Origin: Closterium sp. Naga37s-1
Taxonomy: Eukaryota > Streptophyta > Zygnematophyceae > Desmidiales > Closteriaceae
Direction of reading: 5' to 3'
Length of the DNA: 64,000 bases
Assembly (NCBI GenBank): GCA_947471745.1
Contig: CANJKZ010000114.1
Span: forward strand, 496,001 to 560,000
The translations under genes were made by a program, and so were the position numbers. Shown piece by piece: positions 1 through 9,229 of this stretch. Under the pieces are notes generated by a model, which was given only the letters and a program-made list of their open reading frames with translations, had not been told where the DNA came from and ran no database searches. Numbering within the stretch: the first letter of the stretch is position 1; each line of letters starts with the position of its first letter.

Positions 1-458
1 GGCGTGCGATGGTGGTCTCATACCTGGTGGGGAGGAATGGGGGGCAGGTGCAAATAAGTACATGGGGCGTGGTTGTTTGAGTCACACATATGTGCGCCGC
101 TGTCTGGCGGGCTATGGTGGTCTCGTACCTGGGGGAAGCACAGGGGGCAGATGCAAGGGGGCAGACAGACGCAAGGGGGCAGAGTGGCAGAGGCAAGGGG
201 GCACACGGAGATATGTAGATGCTGCATGGCTCGAGTCACGCATATGTGCGCCGCTGCCTGGCGTGCTATGGTGGTTTCGTACCTGGTGGGTGGGGGGAGG
301 GAGGGGAAGGATGGGAGGGGGGGCACGGGGCGGGAGAGAGGAAGGCAGGTACAGGGAGGAGACGGGTGGATGAAGATGAAGATATGTACACATGCTGCAT
401 GCCTGCTCGAGTCACGCATATGTGCGCTGCTGCCTGGCGGGCGATGGTGATCTCATAC
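1..458 (-). repeat. ALG1 exon 6 array, four copies
   Basis: Copies start after acceptors at 458 (CCCACCAG), 282 (CCCACCAG), 128 (CCCCCAG) and 23 (CCCACCAG). Each begins G-TAT/TAC-GAG and encodes [18 protein letters not shown] or a close variant; the last runs off the window. The copy at 458 has an extra Gly codon before MQH. The copy at 128 has diverged after CVT. Spacing is roughly 105-175 bp. Confidence 0.82.
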
Positions 459-3400
459 CTGGTGGGGGAGGAATAAAAACGGAGGGATAGAGCATGGGGC
501 GCAAAGGGCAAGACGAAGGGGGGCCCGGGGCCGAGGCCGAGGGTAGAGGGCATGGGGGCAGGGGCAGAGAAGCAGGGGCATGGGGTAAGGGACAGGGGGT
601 AGGGAGTCAAAGAGGCATGGGGTAAGTCTAAGTCAAATGACGAATGAGGCTAAAGAGTGCGCGGGAGCCCAACCGCAGTGCACCTCTATCAAACCCCTTC
701 AGAACGCCCCACTTGTGGATCTTCACGAGGGTGTGTGCGGGGCCAAAGAGGGTGAAGCAGAAGTTGAAATCCTTTTGGTACCCACCCTCCCAAACCACAA
801 AACCCGACCTCCCTCGCCCCCCCTTTGTCAAACATTATATGGGTTGCATTATTGTAGGCTACAGTGGGTTAGCCTTTAGGGGGTTCACAATTCTAGGGTT
901 TCATATTTGTACCCTCACTTGTTTCTAGTCAATCACACTTCTCATTTTGACATGGTATTAAGAGCTTAGGTTCTAGACCTAGGACTCACCTAAGGGCCCA
1001 CCGTTAGAAGCGCCCTCGAGCGCCATATTCACCTAGCGCCCTCGAGCGCCTTCCTCCTGGAGCGCCCTCGTGCGCCTACTCTTCTCCTGCTGCTCGTGCG
1101 CGGCTCGCTAGTGCCGCGCGCGGCCTTTTTTTTTTTTCCGCGCGCGTCGACCCCTAGCAGCCCGCGCGCAGCCGTTTCTGCGCGCGCGCCGCCCGTTAGC
1201 CGCCCACGCTGCCACGAGCCGCCCGCTAGCAGCCCGTCGACGGGCCCTCCTGGCCGCGCGTAGCCCGCTAGCGACAGGCAGCCCCGCCCGTAGGCCGCGC
1301 CGTCGCCCTCTAGGCCGCCCGCGCGCTAGTTAGGCCCACGCACGGCCACGGCCCGCCAGCTACAGCCGCCCGTGTGCACGCCCCCCGTCGCGCACCGCCG
1401 CGTAGCCCAGCCCGAGCCGAACCGCGCCGCCCGAACCGAGCCGCGCCGCCCGAACCGAGCCGCGCCGCCCGAACCGAGCCGCGCCGCCCAGGCCGAGCCG
1501 CGCCGCCCTACTGTACCTGCCGTACTACTGCTTCAGCTGCCACTGTTACTGCTACTGCTACTACTGCTATTGTTCCTACTGCTGCTACTGCCACTATGGC
1601 TACTCCCTCTGTTCTCACCTTTGACGCTGAGGGCCGCCCGATTAAGTTCGAGGTTTGGTTAGATGACCTGCACCTGTTCCTCCAGATCACGGCCAAGGAC
1701 GATGTCTCCCTGTATGACCACACGTCAGGCGCCGCTCCCGCACCTGCCGCTACTGTTGACAGTACTGCTCGCTCCCAGTGGCAGACCCGTGATGCTCACG
1801 CTCGCCTAGCCGTTCGCAGCCACCTGCCGTTAGATGAGCGCGAGCACTTCGGCCAGCATAAGACCGCTAAGGAACTGTACGACGCCGTAATCGCGCGCTA
1901 CTCCTCCCCTGCCACTGCTACTATAGGCCGTCTCTCACTGCGCTACCTCTTTCCCGACCTGTCCGCCTTTGCCACTGTAGCTGACCTCATCACCCACCTC
2001 CGTACCAGTGACCTCCGCTACCGTGCCGCGCTCCCCCCCGACTTCCTCGCGAAGAACCCCCCCCCCGATGTACCTCACACTGTACCACCTTGTCACCCGC
2101 CTCTCTGACTCCCTTCGCACTGTCAGGGACCACTTTCTCGCCCTCTCCCCCACTGACCTCACTGTCGACCTCCTCGAGAAAGAACTCCTAGCAGCTGAGA
2201 AGAGCATTGTAGCTGTAGGTGCCTCTCGTGGCGACCCCCGCTCCCCCTTCTTTGAGGGGTGCTCCCCCGTCCCCCTCCTCCCCTCCATTGCATCTGCTGC
2301 TGCTGTCGACTACCTCGGTGCTGAGGAGGTCGGGGCTGCGTCTGCTCCTAGTTGGAGGCGCAAGAGCGGCAAGGGCAAGGGGGGCAAGGGTGGCGGAGGT
2401 GGAGGCGGGGGTGGCGGCAGTGGAGGGGGTGGAGGAGGCGGGGGTGGTGGCGGTGGTGGTAGTGGGGGTGGCGGGGGTGGCGGCGGTGGTGGGAGTGGTA
2501 CTGGTGGGGGGGGGGTCAGTGGCGGAGGAGGGGGTGGTGGCGGCGGCGGTGGTGGGGGTGGCGGTGGTAGTGGTGGCGGCGGTGGAGCTGGTGGCGGGCG
2601 TGGTGGGGCGGTGCAGCGTGGAGGCCAGAGGCAGCAGCAGCAGCGTCCAGGCGAGACCCCGACCTCCCAGCAGCTCCGTGAGTGGTACTCTCAGCGTGGG
2701 GGGTCTGGGGGTGGAGGTACCTGCCCGTACCTTATCCGCACAGGTGACCGCACTGGCCAGACCTGTGGGAGGTTCCACACGGCACACCGCTGCTTCTTTC
2801 GTCTCGACGACGCCTGGCGTGCACAGTTTCCTGACGCCACTGAGCTGCCCCGCTGGGCTGATCTGATGAAAAAGAATATTGATGTCTTTGCTCTTGACTT
2901 TGATGCTATCCTTGGTGCCATGTATGCATTGACTATTATTGGAGAGAGTGACCAGTACTTGCGTGTCCCGCCTGACCCAGGTATTAGGACCAGTGAGGCT
3001 GCCGCTCTAGGTGCCAGTGCGTCTGCTGTCACAGGTGCTGGTGAGACTGCTGCCCCAGGTACTAGTGAGGCTGCTGCTCTAGGTGCTCGTGAGTTTGCGC
3101 CCCTCGGTACTGAGGCACTGCACACCTTCACACTGGACTCAGGTGCTTCTCGCTGTTTCTTTCGTGACCGCACTGCCTTAGAGCAGCTTGCTCGGCCGGT
3201 TGCTGTCTCCCTTGCTGACCCCTCTGGGGGTCCGGTCATTGCGACCTCCTCCACTGTCCTCCCTTGTCCTGCGGTCCCGTCGGGCACACTGTCGGGTCTC
3301 AACCTCCCCTCGTTCTCTACGAACTTGGTGGCAGGTAGTGCTCTTCGGGACGGGGGTGTCCACCAGTTCACCCCTGCCTACGAGCGTGTGACACACTGCA

Positions 3401-6400
3401 CGTGTGCTCGGACGGGTCGCCACCTGGCTACCTTCACTCGGCAGCCGGGGTCGGACCTGTACACACTGACCACTGAGTCCTCTCAGGTAGCTGCGACTGC
3501 GTCTGCGTCAGGTCAGCTGTCAGCCCCCTGCTCGTGTCGCTCTCTGGCACACGAGACCGTCCTCTGGCACCACCGCCTTGGTCACCCGTCAGTGCAGCGC
3601 CTTCGTGGCATGCACAAACGGTACCTTGTCTCTGGTCTTCCCAGGGTTCTTCCTCCCCTCCCACCCTTGCCTGCTCCTCCCTGTCTTCCCTGTGTCGAGG
3701 GGCGGCAGCGCGCCGCTCCTCACTCCTCCTCGTTTCCCCCGACGACTGCTCCCTTGCAGACGCTCCACATGGACGTGTGGGGCCCAGCCCGCGTCCGTGA
3801 ACAGGGTCAGGAGAGGTACTTCCTGATTGTTGTTGACGACTACTCGCGCTACACCACGGTCTTCTCCTTGCGCACCAAGGGTGAGGTCCCTGATGTTTTG
3901 ATCCCTTGGATCAGCGCTTCTCGTCTCCAGCTCAGCGAGCGTTTCCACTCGGACTTTCCTGTTCTGCGTTTGCACTCTGACAGAGGTGGTGATTTCTCCT
4001 CCGACCTCCTGGCAGCCTACTGTGCGGAGCACGGCATCCGCCAGTCGTTCACGCTTCCAGCCTCTCCACAGCAGAATGGGGTTGCTGAGCGCCGCATTGG
4101 CCTGGTCATGGAGGTCGCTCGTACCTCCTTGATCCATGCGGCTGCTCCCCACTTTCTGTGGCCGTTTGCGGTCCGATACGCTGCGCATCAGCTCAACCTC
4201 TGGCCCCGTGTCTTTGTTCCGGAGACTTCGCCGACACTGCGTTGGACGGGAGAGGTTGGCGATGCGTCGCGTTTTCGGGTCTGGGGATCTCGAGCTTTTG
4301 TTCGCGATACGTCCGCGGACAAGCTCTCCTCCCGCGCTGTTCCTTGCGTCTTCCTTGGCTTTGTCCCCGACGCGTCTGGTTGGCAGTTTTACCACGCCAC
4401 CTCGCGCCGTGTCCTGTGCTCTCAGGACGTCACGTTTGACGAGTCGGTGCCCTACTACCGCCTTTTCCCCTACCGCACTGCCCCGCTCCCCCCCCCGCCT
4501 CTCTTCCTCGCGCCAGGTGCTGCTGTGGTAGACCCCTCCCCCCTCAGGGTGCCGCTCCCTCAGGTGTGTCCCAGGTAGACCCGGTTGAGCCTGTCGAGGT
4601 AGCTGTCGACTCTCGTCCTGCTAGGGGTGCTGAGCCTGAGTGTGCGGAGCCTGGGGTTGCGGAGTCTGGGGGTGCTGAGCCTGGGGGTGCGGAGCCTGGG
4701 GTTGCGGAGTCTGGGGGTGCTGAGCCTGAGGGTGCGGAGCCTGGGGTTGCGGAGTCTGGGGGTGCTGAGCCTAGGGGTGCGGAGCCTGCGGGTGCTGAGT
4801 CTGGGGGTGCTGAGCCTGGCCGTGCTACGACTGAGGGTACTGAGCCAGAGGGTGCTTCACCTGGAGGCGCTCCCTCCCCACAGCAGCTGCGTGAGTGGTA
4901 CTTACAGTACTGCAGCCTCAGGAGGGGTACTTCTGGAGCTGGTGCTCGTGCCCCCCCTCCTAGGCGGGAGCCGCCAATTCCTCAGCGGCTCCGAGAGTGG
5001 TACGCTCGGCTCTGCAGTCTCCGGAGTGGCGCTACTCGTGTCGTGGACTCTGGTGCTGGTGCTGCTGGAGGTGCTGCTGGTGCTGGTGCTGCTGGAGCTG
5101 CTGGAGGTGCTGCTGGAGCTGCTGGAGGTGCTGCTGCTGCTGGAGGTGCTGCTGGAGCCACTGGAGGTGCTGCTGGTGCTGGCGCTGCTGGTGCTGGTGC
5201 TTCTGGAGCTGCTGGAGGTTCTGCTGGTACTGGTGCAGCTGGAGCTGCTGGAGGTGCTGCTGCTGCTGGCGGTGCTGCTGGCGCTGCTGGAGGTGCTGCT
5301 GGTGGTGCGGCTGGGACTGGAGCTGCTGAGGGGGTTGGAGCTGGAGGTGCTGAGCGGCTGCGGCCGTACTACGTTCTGCTCCTTCAGCAGGTTCTTGGTC
5401 TCCCGCCCTCTCCTGGTCCTACTCCTCCTCCCCTACTGAGTCCACCGCCTGTCCAGTCGCGGTCACAGTTACAGCCTGCCTCTCCACTGCCTGGTCCTTC
5501 TCCTTACACTGCGCCGACAGGTAGCTTTACGGAGCGTCGTGAGCCTGAGTCTCGTCCTCCGTCGCCTGAGTCTAGTCCAGAGTCGCCTGAGTCGCGTCCA
5601 GAGTCACCTGTCCGCACTGCCCGCGCTGGTCGTCGTGCTCCGCGTCGGCGCCCTCCTCCTGTCCTTGGCACTCACTATATGACCCTGCGTCCTTCCACTG
5701 CTCCACAGCGCGTCTTTCTGCCGTCTCCTCCTGCGTCCTCTCTTCCTGACGTTGCTGACCCGCCGTCAGACCTTACTCGTGCTGTCAGTCCTACTGTCGC
5801 GCGTCTCCTTGCCACTGTTGTCACTGACCCTACCTTTGAGTCCTCTGCTGCGTCTGCTCTAGTCGCTGAGCTTGTTGACTTTGCTGCCGCCTGTCGTCTA
5901 GACTACGCCGCTAGCCTTGTTGCTGAGTCTGAGTCTGTCTGTCCTCCGTCCGTCGGGGGTGAGTGTGCTCTTGGCACGGACGTCCTTGAGGACAGACAGG
6001 AGGAGTTTGAGTGCTTTGCTGCTGCTTTACCTCATCTCGTGTCCATGCTGATTGCCCCTGAGGGAGACCCGGATGCACCAGACATCCCGACCCCACGCTC
6101 CTACGCAGAGGCGATGGAGGGTCTCTACTCCTCTCAGTGGCAGACAGCCATGGACGCAGAGATGGCTTCCTGGAAGTCCACAGGCACTTACGTCGACGAG
6201 GTTCCCCCACCTGGGGCGAACATCGTCAGTGGCATGTGGATTTTCAGGGTGAAGCGGCCGCCGGGTTCTCCGCCTGTCTTCAAGGCGCGTTACGTTGCAC
6301 GAGGCTTCAGTCAGCGAGAGGGAGTTGACTTCTTCCAGACCTTCTTCCCGACCCCGAAGATGACCACTCTTCGGGTTCTACTGCACGTCGTTGCTCAGCG

Positions 6401-9181
6401 TGACTACGAGCTCCACTGCCTTGACTTCAGCACTGCGTTCCTACAGGGCACCCTGCACGAGGAGATCTGGCTGCGCCGCCCACCTGGCTTCACTGGGTCG
6501 TTCCCTCCTGGTACCCAGTGGAGCCTCCGGCGGCCAGTCTACGGTCTCTGCCAGGCACCTCGTGAGTGGCACGACACACTGAGGACTACTCTTGCTGCTC
6601 TTGGGTTTGCTCCTTCTACTGCTGACCCGTCGCTGTTTCTACGCACCGACACCACTCTGCCGCCGTTCTACGTTCTCGTGTACGTAGACGACTTGGTCTT
6701 TGCTACTGCTGACACTGAGGCACTCGCCCACGTGAAGTCGGAACTGCAGAAGAGACACACGTGCACAAACCTGGGTGAACTGACAAGCTATCTTGGCTTG
6801 CGGATCACCCGGGACAGAGCACAGCGCACCATCACCTTGACTCAGTCACACATGGTGCAGCAGGTCCTTCAGCGCTTCCGCTTCACGTACTCCTCGCCTC
6901 AGCCCACTCCTCTGCCTACTGGTCACTCGCTCTCAGCTCTGCCTTCGGATGAGTCCGTAGAGCCGAGTGGCCCGTATCCAGAGCTTGTGGGTTGCCTCAT
7001 GTACCTGATGACCTGCACTCGACCTGACCTAGCCTACCCTCTTAGCATCCTAGCACGCTATGTCGCTCCTGGCCGTCACCGGAAGGAGCACATGGATGCC
7101 GCTAACAGGGTGTTGCGCTACTTGTGCAGTACGTCGGGCATGGGGCTTGTGCTTGGAGGACGGCGCGACGTTGTCCTCACTGGACACTCAGACGCTTCTT
7201 GGGCTGACGACCAGGCTACTCAGCGGTCGTCTCAGGGTTACACCTTCAGCCTTGGCTCTGGCTCCGTTTCTTGGCGTTCTACACGCTCTTCCTCTGTTCT
7301 CAGCTCCAGTTGCGAGGCTGAGATCTACGCCACAGCCATGGCTGCCCAGGAGCTTCGCTGGCTCACCTACCTACTGACCGACCTGGGAGAGCGGCCTCGT
7401 TCTCCTCCAGTGCTGTACGTCGACAACAAGGCAGCCATTGCCTTGTGTCAGGAGCACAGACTGGAGCACAGAACGAAGCACATCGCTCTGCGCTACTTCC
7501 TTGCTAGAGAGCTGCAGCAGCGTGGTCAGCTTCGTTTTTCGTACGTGGCCACTCGGGCCAACACTGCTGATGTGTTCACCAAGGCGCTTCCGCCTTGTGA
7601 TCATCAGCGTTTCTGTACTGTTCTAGGCCTTGTGCCTACTCTCCCTCACTTGCTTACTTCTTGACTCTGCTTGTACTGTGATCTCTATATATATATCTGC
7701 ATGCGTACACTTGCTAGGTTGTGATCACTGTACCTCTTGTTATATTATCAAACTGCATGTGAACTGGTCTTGTGACCATTTGCTTGTGCTCGGAATTTGT
7801 GTGGTTTCCTTGAGATCCACCCTAAGCTTGTTTTGTTTTGCTTTGCTTTGACTGGTCTTGTGACCCCTTGTTCTCCCCCACTTTGCCTATGGGGGTGTGT
7901 CAAACATTATATGGGTTGCATTATTGTAGGCTACAGTGGGTTAGCCTTTAGGGGGTTCACAATTCTAGGGTTTCATATTTGTACCCTCACTTGTTTCTAG
8001 TCAATCACACTTCTCATTTTGACACCCTTCCCCCACACCCCAAACACACGCACACGCACACGCACACGCACACGCACGCACCACTTGTGGATCTTCACGA
8101 GGGGGTGTGCGGGGCCGAATCGGAGACCAAAGAGAGTGAATCCGAAATTGTGCCAGTCTATCACGAAGGAGGCTCGCCGCACCAGCCCAGCGAAGCGCAC
8201 CACTGTGAAGGTCGGGATGGTGGGTGGGTTCTGAGGGGGATGGGGGATGGGGGATGGGGAGGGGTGCGGAAGGGGAGGCGGGGAGAGGGAGTGGGTTTGG
8301 TTTGGTTGGTGGAGACCGAAGAGAGTGAATCCGAAGTTGTGCCAGTCTATCACGAACGATGCTCGCCGCACTAGCCCAGCGAAACGGACCACTGTGAAGG
8401 TGGGGATGGTGGGTGGGTTCTGATCTGATGGGGAGAGCGGGGGAGGGGGGTGACGGGGGGAAGGGGAAGGGGGTGGGGAAGGGGTTCTGCGCACAAGGCC
8501 AGCGAAACGGACCACTGTGAAGGTGGGGCTGGTGGGGTGGATTTCTGGGGAAAAGTGGGAGGGGAGCGAAGGAGTGGAAGAAAAATCCAGGAGGAGGGAA
8601 TTCCGGGGAGAGGGGGGAGAACGGGTGAGGGGAGGGGGGAAGAAAGGGGGCTTGAGACGTCTAAAGCCTCACCTGTAGAAGGTAGAAGTCGGGAGGCGGC
8701 GTGGCGATGCAGAGCACCCAGAGGAAGCAGAGCACTTGGGCGATGAGCTTGATGGGCAGCAGCAGCAGGTAGAGCGGGCGCGAGAGGCCGCTGGGGAAGG
8801 ACATGCCCTGGGGAGACGGGGGAGTGGAAAGGGGTGAGAAGGGGGGAGAGGCGGGGAGAGAAAGGGGGGAGAGGACGAGGGGGGGAAAAGGGAGAGAGAG
8901 GAAGCAGAGCACTTGGGCGATGAGCTTTATGGGCAGCAGCAGCAGGTAGAGCAGGCGCGAGAGGCCACTGGGAAAGGGCATGCCCTGGGAAATTGAGAGA
9001 ATAAGGGGGAGAAAATGGGGGGAGAGACGGGGCGAGAGGCGGGGAGAAACGGGGGGCGAGAGGAGGGGGGAGAGGGAGGAAGCAGAGCACTTTGGCAATG
9101 CGAGAGGCCACTGGGGAAGGGCACCCTGGGGACATGGGGAGCGGAGGAGGGGGGAAGATGGGAAGCAAGGAATGAAAGCGG

Positions 9182-9229
<48 letters not shown>

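Larger units (their letters stand above)
826..8024 (+). mobile_element. Copia A: full-length Ty1/copia retrotransposon
   Basis: The element is 7199 bp, bounded by identical 127-bp LTRs that start TGTCAAAC and end TTGACA. It is flanked by the 5-bp target duplication CCCTT (821-825 and 8025-8029). Domain order is Gag, protease, integrase, reverse transcriptase, RNase H, which defines Ty1/copia. It sits in a minus-strand ALG1 intron in the opposite orientation. LTR identity implies recent insertion, although the coding frame carries two one-base shifts. Confidence 0.95.

Noticed and set aside
709..745. Sequence shared with 8081-8118 on both sides of copia A, taken at first as a long target duplication
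   Set aside because: Both are copies of ALG1 exon 5. The real target duplication is CCCTT directly at the LTRs.
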